Positions 34,205-44,954 of a stretch of DNA of 64,000 nucleotides are shown here, in pieces. Positions within the stretch are counted from its first letter, which is position 1; the number at the start of each line of letters is the position of its first letter. Below the pieces are notes generated by a model. The model made no database searches. It was not told where the DNA came from and saw only the letters and a program-made list of their open reading frames with translations. Origin of the DNA: Serratia nevei (GTDB lineage: Bacteria; Pseudomonadota; Gammaproteobacteria; Enterobacterales; Enterobacteriaceae); contig NZ_JAMYWQ010000001.1 in the NCBI RefSeq assembly GCF_024160145.1, forward strand, positions 310,001-374,000, read 5' to 3'. Both the position numbers and the translations under genes were made by a program.

Positions 34205-35263
34205 TTAAGCCCGGCGCACGCGCGAGGCCTCCGGCGCCACCACTTCCCCGTCCGCCACCACCGTTTGCCCGTCGAGGCGGATGTCGCAGCGGCGCAGCGC
34301 GATGTCCATATGGCAAGGCGTTTTGCGCGTGCCGCCCACTTCGGTATTCGGCCCGGTGGAGAACAGGAAGTTGCCGTAAAACGCGCGCGCGTCCATGCAC
34401 ATACCGTCGTTCTTGTCGTACAGGCCCATCGCCGTCCACTGGGCGCGCGGCTGCAGGCCCCAGCCGATGTGCGAGATGCCGTACACCTCCGGATCGTCAA
34501 AGTATTTCATGTATTCGCGCAGGTATTCCGCCTCGAAACCGCCGTGAATGCGGGTAACGAACCCTTGTTCGATCTCCAGCGTGATGCGTTCGCGCGCGTA
34601 GCTTTTAAACGGCAGCAAGATATCGCCGACCTCCAGCACCAGCACCCCTTCCGCCTGCTCCTCATTCGGCCAGGTGAACAGGAAGCCGCTCGGCCAGTGA
34701 TCCCAGCGCCCCGGTTCATCGGCATAGCCGTACTCGGTCACCGTCGGGTATTGCCCGAGCGGCGCGCGGAAATCGCTGCCGGCGGCGGAGGTCACCTGCA
34801 TCCGCTTCGCCTGCTCCAGTACGGCGGCGGCGGCCAGCACCCGCGCCTTGTCCTCCGCGTTGGGCAACATGCGCGCCAGCACCTCCGGCGGCTCCACCGC
34901 CAGCAGGATGCGGGTGCCGGTTTTCAGGATCTGCTCCTGCTCCGGCGAATGCAGCAACATCATGGTATCGACGATCAGATCGGCAGACTCCAGCGCACGC
35001 TGCGCCGCCAGGTTGCCGGTCAGCGCGGTATCGCCGCAATAGGCGGTCATGTCGTTGCCCATCGCCCGCGGATGGTTGAACGCCGGCAGCTCGACGGCAT
35101 ACACCCTGGCGCCCAGCCGCAGCGCCGCGTCGGTCGCGGCGCGCACCGTGCGCGCATCGGAATAATGGCTTTTCAAAATCGCCACGCTCTGCGAAGCATC
35201 GACCTTCGACAGCGTAAGCACCTGCTCGAACAGCTGTACCAACTGGGTTTCATTGACCGCCAT
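34205..35263 (-). CDS. nicX: 2,5-dihydroxypyridine 5,6-dioxygenase
   Basis: Extradiol-type Fe(II) dioxygenase that opens 2,5-dihydroxypyridine to N-formylmaleamate. It is 352 residues long. Residues matching the metal site known from P. putida NicX are present at identical positions: His265 (GISHIGW), His318 and Asp320 (PCHMDIAL), with the proposed catalytic base His105 (MMLLHSPEQ). It is the first gene of the minus-strand nic operon, divergent from nicC across a 330-bp AT-rich region. A 66-bp gap separates it from nicR. Confidence 0.93.
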   Translation of the reverse strand: MAVNETQLVQLFEQVLTLSKVDASQSVAILKSHYSDARTVRAATDAALRLGARVYAVELPAFNHPRAMGNDMTAYCGDTALTGNLAAQRALESADLIVDTMMLLHSPEQEQILKTGTRILLAVEPPEVLARMLPNAEDKARVLAAAAVLEQAKRMQVTSAAGSDFRAPLGQYPTVTEYGYADEPGRWDHWPSGFLFTWPNEEQAEGVLVLEVGDILLPFKSYARERITLEIEQGFVTRIHGGFEAEYLREYMKYFDDPEVYGISHIGWGLQPRAQWTAMGLYDKNDGMCMDARAFYGNFLFSTGPNTEVGGTRKTPCHMDIALRRCDIRLDGQTVVADGEVVAPEASRVRRA

Positions 35264-37533
<2,270 letters not shown>

Positions 37534-37548
37534 CTGAGGAACACCGAC

Positions 37549-38301
37549 ATGAGCAACCACTACCGCATCGGCCAGATCGTGCCCAGCTCCAACACCACGA
37601 TGGAAACCGAGATCCCGGCGATGCTGGGCGCGCGCCAGCTGATACGCCCGGAGCGTTTCACCTTTCACTCCAGCCGCATGCGCATGAAACACGTCAATAA
37701 AGAAGAGCTGGCGGCGATGGACGCCGAGTCCGATCGCTGCGCGCTGGAGCTCTCCGACGCGCGGGTCGACGTGCTCGGCTACGCCTGCCTGGTGGCCATC
37801 ATGGCGATGGGGCTGGGCTACCACCGCGAATCGCAGGCCCGGCTGGCGCAAGTGACGAAAGACAATCAGGCCGCCGCGCCGGTTATCAGCAGCGCCGGCG
37901 CGCTGGTCAACAGCCTGAAAGTGATCGGCGCCAAACGCATCGCGCTGGTGGCGCCCTATATGAAACCGCTGACCCAGCTGGTGGTGGACTACATCCAGCA
38001 CGAAGGCATTGAGGTCAAGGTATGGCGCGCGCTGGAGATCCCGGACAACCTCGACGTCGGCCGGCACGATCCGGCCAGGCTGCCGGGGATCGTCGCCGAG
38101 ATGGATTTACGCGAGATCGATGCTATCGTGCTGTCCGCCTGCGTGCAGATGCCTTCGCTGCCGGCCGTCCCGACGGTGGAGGCCCAAACCGGCAAACCGG
38201 TGATCACCGCCGCCATCGCCACCACTTACGCGATGCTGACCGCGCTGGAGCTGGAACCGATCGTCCCCGGCGCCGGCGCCCTGCTGTCCGGCGCCTATTG
38301 A
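37549..38301 (+). CDS. nicE: Maleate isomerase
   Basis: Asp/Glu-racemase-family maleate cis-trans isomerase, 250 residues, giving fumarate for the TCA cycle. The two catalytic cysteines are Cys80 (LGYACLVAIM) and Cys198 (VLSACVQMPS). Their spacing of 118 equals that of characterised maleate isomerases. IVPSSNTTMETEIPAML near the start is the substrate-binding signature. GAGG precedes the ATG. It lies between nicD and nicF in a tightly packed operon. Confidence 0.92.
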   Translation: MSNHYRIGQIVPSSNTTMETEIPAMLGARQLIRPERFTFHSSRMRMKHVNKEELAAMDAESDRCALELSDARVDVLGYACLVAIMAMGLGYHRESQARLAQVTKDNQAAAPVISSAGALVNSLKVIGAKRIALVAPYMKPLTQLVVDYIQHEGIEVKVWRALEIPDNLDVGRHDPARLPGIVAEMDLREIDAIVLSACVQMPSLPAVPTVEAQTGKPVITAAIATTYAMLTALELEPIVPGAGALLSGAY

Positions 38302-38310
38302 GGAGGCAGA

Positions 38311-38940
38311 ATGAACGACACCCTCAGCGACAACTATCGCGGCGTCTGGGGCCAGCGCCTCGGCTTCGGCCGGCGCCCGGCGCTGCTGGCGATCGATTTT
38401 ATGCAGGCCTACACCACCGAAGGCGCGCCGCTGTTCGCGCCGGGCGTGGTAAGCGCGGTCGAGGAAAGCCGCGAACTGCTGGCCAGTGCGCGCCGCACCG
38501 GAATTCCGGTGATCCACACCCACATCCGCTATCATGCAGGCCATTTTGCCGATGGCGGCCTGTGGGTCAAAAAAGCGCCGGTGATGAAGGACATGGTGGC
38601 GGGCAACCCGCTGGCGGCGTTCTGCCCGCCGGTGGCACCGCTGGCCGATGAGGTAGTGCTGAGCAAGCAATACGCCAGCGCCTTCTTCGGCACCGCGCTG
38701 GCGCCGCTGCTGGTGGCGCAAGGGATCGACACGCTGCTGATGATCGGCTGCTCCACCAGCGGCTGCATCCGCGCCAGCGCGGTGGACGCGGTGCAGCACG
38801 GCTTTCGCGCCATGGTGGTGCGCGAGTGCGTCGGCGATCGTCACCCCGGCCCGCACGAAGCCAACCTGTTCGACATCGACAGCAAATACGGTGACGTGGT
38901 GCACAAACGGGAGGCGCTCGACTACCTGAACCGGTTATAA
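38311..38940 (+). CDS. nicF: Maleamate amidohydrolase
   Basis: Isochorismatase-family cysteine hydrolase (209 residues) converting maleamate to maleate and ammonia. The triad residues are Asp29 (LLAIDFMQAY), Lys119 (VLSKQYASAFFGT) and Cys152 (CSTSGCIRASAVDA), as in maleamate amidase. GAGGAGG gives a strong ribosome-binding site, 9 bp after nicE. It is the last enzyme gene before an untranslated hairpin region and the transporter. Confidence 0.92.
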   Translation: MNDTLSDNYRGVWGQRLGFGRRPALLAIDFMQAYTTEGAPLFAPGVVSAVEESRELLASARRTGIPVIHTHIRYHAGHFADGGLWVKKAPVMKDMVAGNPLAAFCPPVAPLADEVVLSKQYASAFFGTALAPLLVAQGIDTLLMIGCSTSGCIRASAVDAVQHGFRAMVVRECVGDRHPGPHEANLFDIDSKYGDVVHKREALDYLNRL

Positions 38941-38971
38941 ATCAACGAGTCACCTGCAACGACAATAACGA

Positions 38972-39055
38972 AGGCGCAGACAGCGCCTCACGCGACCGCC
39001 CGAAACAGGGCGGCGCCCATGTAACGCAAACACAACAGGCGCCTCCTGCGGAGGC
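38972..39055 (+). promoter_or_regulatory. Two hairpins in the nicF-nicT spacer
   Basis: AGGCGC-AGACA-GCGCCT (38972-38988) and GCCTCC-TGC-GGAGGC (39041-39055) lie in the 142 bp between nicF and nicT. Neither has a T-run. They could slow processing or lower read-through into nicT, or stabilise the nicCDEF message; the role is inferred. Confidence 0.4.
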
Positions 39056-39082
39056 CACCACGCACCACCTGGAGACAACATC

Positions 39083-40393
39083 ATGGCCATTGTCGATACC
39101 CCGCTGGCGGGGAAAGCGGACGCAGAATCGCTGCTGCTGTACCGCAAAATCACCTGGAAACTGATCCCGTTTCTTTGCCTGTGTTACCTGGCGGCCTACC
39201 TCGATCGCATCAACGTCGGGCTGGCCAAGCTGCAGATGGCCGATGCGCTGCAGCTGAGCGAAGCGGCCTTCGGCCTGGGCGCCGGGCTGTTCTTCGTCGG
39301 CTATATTCTGTTCGAGGTGCCGAGCAACCTGATCCTGCAGCGCGTCGGTGCCAAGATGTGGATCGCCCGCATCATGATCACCTGGGGGCTGCTCTCCACC
39401 GCCACCATGTTCGTCACCACGCCCACCCAGTTCTACGTCATCCGCTTTCTGCTCGGCGTGGCGGAGGCCGGTTTTCTGCCTGGCGTGCTCTTTTACCTGA
39501 CGCTGTGGTTCCCGACCTATCGCCGCGGCCGCATCATCGCACTGTTCATGATCGGCCTGCCGCTGTCCAGCGTGATCGGCGGGCCGCTCTCCGGCTGGAT
39601 CATGGGCCATTTCGACATGCGCCACGGGCTGCACGGCTGGCAGTGGCTGTTTTTGCTGGAGGGTATTCCCAGCGTGCTGTTGGGCGTGCTGACCTTCTGG
39701 CTGTTGCCTAATACCTACCAGCAGGCCAAGTGGCTGACGCCCGAGGAAAAACAGCGCATCGCCGACGATTTGGCACGCGACGACGCCGAGGCCAATCATG
39801 GCAAGCACAGCTTCCGCGACGGCTTCTTCAACCTGAAGGTGTGGATGCTCGGCGGCATCGACTTCGCCATTCTGCTCAGCGCCTACGCCATGGGCTTTTG
39901 GATGCCGACCTTCATCAAAACCGCCGGCGTCACCGACATCACCACCATTGGCTACCTGACGGCGATCCCCAGCGTCGCCGCCCTGCTCGGCATGCTGCTG
40001 ATCGGCAGCAGTTCCGACCGGCTGCGCGAACGGCGCTGGCATATCATCGTGCCGTTTATCGTCGGCGCGCTGGCCATGGCCGGCAGCACCTTCTTCACCC
40101 ACAATGCGCTGGCCACGGTGCTGCTGTTCTCCATCGCCCAGGCGGCGATCATCGGTGCGGTGCCGGTATTCTTCAGCCTGCCGGCCACCTTCCTGCGCGG
40201 CACGGCGGCGGCGACCGGCTTCGCGCTGGCCTGTTCGCTGGCCAACATCGCCGGGTTGGTGAGCAATTCGCTGATGGGGCTGGCGCTGGATCTGACCGGC
40301 AAGAGCGGCAGCGCGCTCTGGGCCTTCGCCGGCTGCCTGCTGCTCAGTTCGCTGCTGGTGGTGGCCCTGCCGGCCAAGGTGGTGAACCGCTGA
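39083..40393 (+). CDS. nicT: Nicotinate MFS transporter (anion:cation symporter family)
   Basis: A 436-residue MFS permease of the ACS family with 12 predicted helices. The signature segments are LCLCYLAAYLDRINVGLAKLQM, FFVGYILFEVPSNLILQRVGAK and GVAEAGFLPGVLFYLTLWFP. ACS members import organic acids. As the last gene of the nicCDEF strand it is the expected nicotinate or hydroxynicotinate importer. GGAG precedes the ATG. A strong terminator follows. The substrate is inferred from context. Confidence 0.88.
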   Translation: MAIVDTPLAGKADAESLLLYRKITWKLIPFLCLCYLAAYLDRINVGLAKLQMADALQLSEAAFGLGAGLFFVGYILFEVPSNLILQRVGAKMWIARIMITWGLLSTATMFVTTPTQFYVIRFLLGVAEAGFLPGVLFYLTLWFPTYRRGRIIALFMIGLPLSSVIGGPLSGWIMGHFDMRHGLHGWQWLFLLEGIPSVLLGVLTFWLLPNTYQQAKWLTPEEKQRIADDLARDDAEANHGKHSFRDGFFNLKVWMLGGIDFAILLSAYAMGFWMPTFIKTAGVTDITTIGYLTAIPSVAALLGMLLIGSSSDRLRERRWHIIVPFIVGALAMAGSTFFTHNALATVLLFSIAQAAIIGAVPVFFSLPATFLRGTAAATGFALACSLANIAGLVSNSLMGLALDLTGKSGSALWAFAGCLLLSSLLVVALPAKVVNR

Positions 40394-40416
40394 AGTCGGC
40401 CAAGCCAAAAAAGACG

Positions 40417-40440
40417 AAGGGCGCATAACGCGCCCTTTTG
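40417..40440 (+). terminator. Intrinsic terminator after nicT
   Basis: AAGGGCGC-ATAAC-GCGCCCTT followed by TTG and further T-rich bases (TTTGCTT). It ends the nicCDEFT transcript; with the A-rich 5' side it can also work for the convergent M3 peptidase gene. Confidence 0.85.
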
Positions 40441-40464
40441 TTTGCTTACCGGGAATGGCCGAAC

Positions 40465-42666
40465 TTACTCGTCCTTCAGCCCGCGGTTGATCAGCATCGG
40501 TTCGATGCTCGGCGCTTTGCCGCGCCAGTCGATGTACAGCTTCTCCAGATCCTGGCTGTTGCCGCGCGACAGGATCATGTCGCGGAAGCGCTGGCCGTTT
40601 TCGGCGGTCAGGCCACCGTGTTCGGTGAACCACTGGAAGGCGTCGTCCGCCAGCATCTGCGTCCACAGATAGGCGTAGTAGCCCGCGGCGTAGCCATTAC
40701 CCCAGATGTGCTGGAAATAGCTGGAGCGGTAGCGCGGCGGCACGTAGCTGAGATCGATCTTGTCTTTTTGCAGCGATTCGGCCTCGAACTTGTCCACGTC
40801 CTGCTGCGGCTGGTCGGCCGTGAGCATGTGCCAGTGCATGTCCAGCAGCGCAGCGGACAGCAGTTCGGTCATGCTGTAGCCCTTGTTGAACTTGTCGGCC
40901 TTCTTGATCTTGTCGACCAGTTCCTGCGGCATCGCCTCGCCGGTCTGGTAATGCTTGGCGAAGTGGCCGAACACTTTCGGATCGCGGACCCAGTGCTCGT
41001 TGAACTGCGACGGGAACTCGACGAAATCGCGCGCGGTGTTGGTGCCCGACAGGCTCGGGTATTCCTGATCGGCGAACATGCCGTGCAGCGCGTGGCCGAA
41101 CTCGTGGAACATCGTGATCACGTCGTCATACGACAGCAGCGCCGGCTGGCCCAGCGCCGGTTTGGTGAAGTTGGCGACGTTGTAGATCACCGGTTTGGTG
41201 CCGTTGAGCTTCGACTGATCGACGAAGTTGCTCATCCAGGCGCCGCCGCCCTTGTTGTCGCGCTTGAAGTAGTCGGTGTAGAACAGCGCCAGCGATTTGC
41301 CGTCCTTGTCGAACACTTCATACACCTTGACGTCCGCTTGATAGACCGGAATGTCCTTGCGCTCTTTGAAGCTGATGCCGTACAGCAGGTTGGCGGCGTA
41401 GAACACGCCGTTGTTCAGCACGTTGTTCAGCTCGAAGTAAGGCTTGATCTGCGACTCGTCCAGATCGTACCTGGCCTTGCGCACCTGTTCGGCGTAGAAC
41501 TGCCAGTCCCAGGCCTGCACCTTGAAGTCGCCTTTCTGCTGGTCGATCACCGCCTGAATGTCTTTGGCTTCACGCTCGGCGCGCGCAGTGGCCGCCGGCA
41601 CGATGTTGCGCATAAAGCTCAGCGCGGCATCCGGCGTCTTGGCCATCTGGTTTTGCAGTTTCCAGGCGGCGTAGTTCGGGTAACCCAGCAGCCTGGCCTG
41701 CTCGGCGCGCACCTTGGCCAGACGGGAAATGGTCTGGCGGGTATCGTTGCCGTCGCCCTTCTCCGCGCGCGCCCAGGAGGCGTCGAACAGCGCTTTGCGG
41801 GTATCGCGATCTTTCAGGCTCTGCAACAACGGCTGTTGCGTGGTGTTTTGCAGCACCAGCAGCCACTGTTTCTCCAGCTTGCGTTCGGCGGCCGCCTGAG
41901 CCGCCGCCGCCAGCTCGCCTTCCGACAGGCCGTCCAGCTTCGCCGGGTCGGTTATCGCCAGCGCGCCGTTTTTACTCGCCGCCAGCAGTTTGTTGGTGAA
42001 CTGGGTGCTCAGCGTCGCCGCTTCCTGGTTCAGCGCCTTCAGCTTGGCCTTGTCGGCGTCCGACAGGTTGGCGCCCGCCAGCTCGAAGTTCTTGTAGGTC
42101 ACTTCCACCAGCCGGCGCGCTTCCGGATCCAGCTTCAGCGCATCGCGATCCTGATAGATGGCCTTGATGCGCGCGAACAGTTTGCCGTTGAGCATGATGT
42201 CGTCGTTCAGGGCCGCCAGCTTCGGCGAGGTCTCTTCATCCAGCTTCTGCAGCGCATCGCTGGTGTTGGCCGAGGTCATGGCGCCGAACACGTTCATTAC
42301 CCGTGTCAGCAGCGAGCCGGCCTGCTCCAGCGCCACGAAGGTATTTTTGAAGTTGGGCTTGGCCGGGTTGTTGGCGATCTTCTCCACCTCTTCCCGCTTC
42401 TGCTTGATGCCCGCTGCGATCGCCGGCGCGTAGTCGCTCTCCTTGATCAGGTTGAACGGCGGCGCCTGGAACGGCAGACGGCTTTGATAGAAGAATGGAT
42501 TTTGGGTCTTTTGCTTCTCGTGCTGATTGGCTTCACCGGTCACGGTAGCCTCCTTCGCCTGACCGCTGGGCAGCGCGCTATGGTCGGCGTGAGGTTGGGT
42601 TTCTGCTGCCTGTGCCTGCGAGCCCAGCGCCATGCCGATCGCCAGCACCAATGTGGATAAACGCAT
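40465..42666 (-). CDS. dcp: M3 family peptidyl-dipeptidase (Dcp-like) with signal peptide
   Basis: A 733-residue zinc metallopeptidase related to E. coli Dcp, which removes C-terminal dipeptides. The zinc motif is HEFGHALHGMF (His521, Glu522, His525), with the third ligand expected in the EFPSQFNEHW region. Unlike typical cytosolic Dcp (about 680 aa), it begins with a clear signal peptide (LSTLVLAIGMALGSQAQAAE) and a ~35-residue charged linker before the enzyme core, so the product should be periplasmic. The start is the ATG at 42666, with GGAGGAG upstream; the codon before it is TTG. Confidence 0.87.
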   Translation of the reverse strand: MRLSTLVLAIGMALGSQAQAAETQPHADHSALPSGQAKEATVTGEANQHEKQKTQNPFFYQSRLPFQAPPFNLIKESDYAPAIAAGIKQKREEVEKIANNPAKPNFKNTFVALEQAGSLLTRVMNVFGAMTSANTSDALQKLDEETSPKLAALNDDIMLNGKLFARIKAIYQDRDALKLDPEARRLVEVTYKNFELAGANLSDADKAKLKALNQEAATLSTQFTNKLLAASKNGALAITDPAKLDGLSEGELAAAAQAAAERKLEKQWLLVLQNTTQQPLLQSLKDRDTRKALFDASWARAEKGDGNDTRQTISRLAKVRAEQARLLGYPNYAAWKLQNQMAKTPDAALSFMRNIVPAATARAEREAKDIQAVIDQQKGDFKVQAWDWQFYAEQVRKARYDLDESQIKPYFELNNVLNNGVFYAANLLYGISFKERKDIPVYQADVKVYEVFDKDGKSLALFYTDYFKRDNKGGGAWMSNFVDQSKLNGTKPVIYNVANFTKPALGQPALLSYDDVITMFHEFGHALHGMFADQEYPSLSGTNTARDFVEFPSQFNEHWVRDPKVFGHFAKHYQTGEAMPQELVDKIKKADKFNKGYSMTELLSAALLDMHWHMLTADQPQQDVDKFEAESLQKDKIDLSYVPPRYRSSYFQHIWGNGYAAGYYAYLWTQMLADDAFQWFTEHGGLTAENGQRFRDMILSRGNSQDLEKLYIDWRGKAPSIEPMLINRGLKDE

Positions 42667-42772
42667 CAAATCGAAACTCCTCCATGTTCACGGAATAAGG
42701 TCTCGGGGAATCGCTCCCTCTGAGTCACCTCCTAGCTTAGGCGCAGTTGGCAGTTTGAGCAAAAACAAGTGA

Positions 42773-43687
42773 TTAGCAGTTAACCGTCTCGCCAACCTGC
42801 TGTATCAGGAACGTCAGCAACGCGCGCGTTTTGGCCGGCAGATAGCGGCGGCCGGGGTAAACGGCATACAGCTGCAACGGCGCCGGCGGCAGTGCCAGCG
42901 GCACCTCAACCAAACCGCCGTCGGCCAGAAACGGCCGGCAGCCAAGTTCGGAAAGCATGGCGAACCCCACGCCGGCCAAGGCCGCCTTCAGCGCCATCTC
43001 TCCACTGTTGACGCGATAGCGCGCATTGACCGGGACGGTAACGAAGGTTCCGTCCGGGCGGATAAACTGCCACGGCATCCCCTTCAGCGCATCTACCGTG
43101 CTGATGCAGGGCAATTGCGTGAATTGTTCAATCGCCGACGACGGCGGCCACTGCGCCAGCAACGCCGGAGCGGCCACCACGATACAAGGGAAAGACGCCA
43201 GCGGCTGCGCCACATAGTCGCTATCGTCCAGCATGCCCCGGCTAATCATCACCGCCAGATCGACATCGTCGAGCAGCGACGTCATGCCAGCCAGGTTGGT
43301 CACGCAGCTGATTTCGATCTGCGGATGCTGCTGGGCGAACGCCGCCAGCGGCTCGCCCAACAGGTATGGCCCCACTTCATTGGGCACGCACAGGCGCAGC
43401 GGCCCGCGCAGCTGTTGCTGCCGCTCGCTGAGGGTTTGCGCGGTATGTTCCAGCGACGCCAACAGCGGCTGGGTGCGTTCATGCAACAGCTGGCCGTTCG
43501 GCGTCAGCCGCATCGAGCGAGTGCTGCGTTCGAGCAATCGCTGCTCGAGCTGGCGCTCCAGCTGAGAGATATAGCGGCTGACGTTGGAGGTCGGCATCGC
43601 CAGCGCCCGCGCCGCCCCGACGAAACTCCCCTGTTCCACCACCGCCACGAAAATGCGTAACAGGTTTAAATCCAATTTATCGCGCAT
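42773..43687 (-). CDS. LysR-family transcriptional regulator
   Basis: A 304-residue LysR regulator of the CrgA-like group: LDLNLLRIFVAVVEQGSFVGAA, then PTSNVSRYISQLERQLEQRLLER, with an effector domain starting GPLRLCVPNEVGPYLLGE. The start MRDKLDL is preceded by CAGGGAT; longer in-frame starts lack support. It is divergent from an MFS exporter gene 97 bp away, which is its probable target. Confidence 0.87.
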   Translation of the reverse strand: MRDKLDLNLLRIFVAVVEQGSFVGAARALAMPTSNVSRYISQLERQLEQRLLERSTRSMRLTPNGQLLHERTQPLLASLEHTAQTLSERQQQLRGPLRLCVPNEVGPYLLGEPLAAFAQQHPQIEISCVTNLAGMTSLLDDVDLAVMISRGMLDDSDYVAQPLASFPCIVVAAPALLAQWPPSSAIEQFTQLPCISTVDALKGMPWQFIRPDGTFVTVPVNARYRVNSGEMALKAALAGVGFAMLSELGCRPFLADGGLVEVPLALPPAPLQLYAVYPGRRYLPAKTRALLTFLIQQVGETVNC

Positions 43688-43784
43688 GATTATCCCTGAT
43701 TTGATAACAAACCATGCCATTTCTACCATCTAATCCCGATCAACGCCAAGCGCTACACTGCCGGCCTGACTCTGCAACCGATAG

Positions 43785-44954
43785 ATGCTTATGACACCCA
43801 CGAGAAAGCTGACGGCGATAGCGCTGGTCATCGCCTTTATTCAGTTCACCAATGCCCTGGAATACATGGTATTCAACCCGATATTCCTCTACATGGCCGC
43901 CGATTTTTCCGTGCCCGTCAGCTTCGCCGGCTATGTCAGCGCGGCCTATACGCTGGCCGCGGTGATTTCCGGCATCGGCGCGTTTTTCTGGATCGGCGGC
44001 GTTGAGAAGCGGCGCTTTCTGCTGCTCAACGTCACGCTGCTGGGCGTGACCACCTTATTGATCGCTACAACCCAGCAGTTTTACTGGCTGCTGGCACTGC
44101 GGCTGTTGGCCGGGCTGTTGGGCGGCACCACGATGGGCGTCGGGATCGGCTTGCTGCTCAACGCCGCACCAGCCGCGCTGCACGGCAGAATGTTGGCGAC
44201 GGTGATCGCGTCCTTTTCGTTGGTGAGCATCGTCGGCATGCCGGGCATGCTGTACCTGTGCGAAGTAGCGAGCTGGCGCGCCGCGCTGGTGACTATCGGC
44301 GGGCTGTGTCTGCTGGCGGCCGTCTTGGTCGCGCTGTTCGTTCCCAGGGATGCGCCGCAGCCACGGGCTGCCACGCCCGTCGCGCTCGATCGCCGGTTGT
44401 TGCTGTTCGCCGCCGCCGCCGGCCTGACGCAGTTCAGCCCGATGCTGCTGATCCCGGTGCTGGCGCCGCTGCTCACCCAGCGGTTACAGGCGGCAGACGC
44501 GCATTTGCCTTGGCTGTTTCTCATCGGCGGCGTGGCCGGCTATCTGGCGACCGTGCTGGCGGGCCGCTGGCTGCAACGCTTTGGCGCCGTGACGCTGACG
44601 GTGGGCGCCACGCTGCTGCTGCTGGGCAGCCTATGGCTGGCGGCGCGCGGCGGCGATCGCGGCGAGCTGTTCATGGTCGCGTTTCTCGCGGCGGCCTATG
44701 CGCGGCTGGTGGCGATCTCCTCCCTGAGCATGCGCTGGCCGGACGATCGGCAGCGCGCCGCCTTCGGCGTACTGCAAACCGCCCTGATACACCTGAGCGC
44801 CACGGCGGCCTTCCTGCTCTCCTCCGCGTTGCTGAGCAGCGGCCTCACCCCGTTTAGCCTGCAACGCCTGTTATGGCTGTGCGCGCTGAGCGCGATCGCC
44901 GTCGTGCCGCTCAGCGTTTGGCTACAGGCGCGGCTGCGTCAACGCGGCGCCTGA
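43785..44954 (+). CDS. MFS transporter (DHA1-like exporter)
   Basis: A 389-residue MFS protein with 12 predicted helices, similar in design to AraJ/YdhP-type exporters: ALVIAFIQFTNALEYMVFNPI at the start, VSAAYTLAAVISGIGAFF, and RLLAGLLGGTTMGVGIGLLL in helices 4-5. The substrate is unknown. It is divergent from the LysR gene. Its last 16 bp overlap the end of the convergent guanine deaminase gene. No good ribosome-binding site is visible; MLMTP allows either of two Met codons. Confidence 0.83.
   Translation: MLMTPTRKLTAIALVIAFIQFTNALEYMVFNPIFLYMAADFSVPVSFAGYVSAAYTLAAVISGIGAFFWIGGVEKRRFLLLNVTLLGVTTLLIATTQQFYWLLALRLLAGLLGGTTMGVGIGLLLNAAPAALHGRMLATVIASFSLVSIVGMPGMLYLCEVASWRAALVTIGGLCLLAAVLVALFVPRDAPQPRAATPVALDRRLLLFAAAAGLTQFSPMLLIPVLAPLLTQRLQAADAHLPWLFLIGGVAGYLATVLAGRWLQRFGAVTLTVGATLLLLGSLWLAARGGDRGELFMVAFLAAAYARLVAISSLSMRWPDDRQRAAFGVLQTALIHLSATAAFLLSSALLSSGLTPFSLQRLLWLCALSAIAVVPLSVWLQARLRQRGA

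Noticed and set aside
40438-42660. 740-codon open frame opposite the M3 peptidase gene
   Set aside because: A shadow of the real gene, with no signal or domain.
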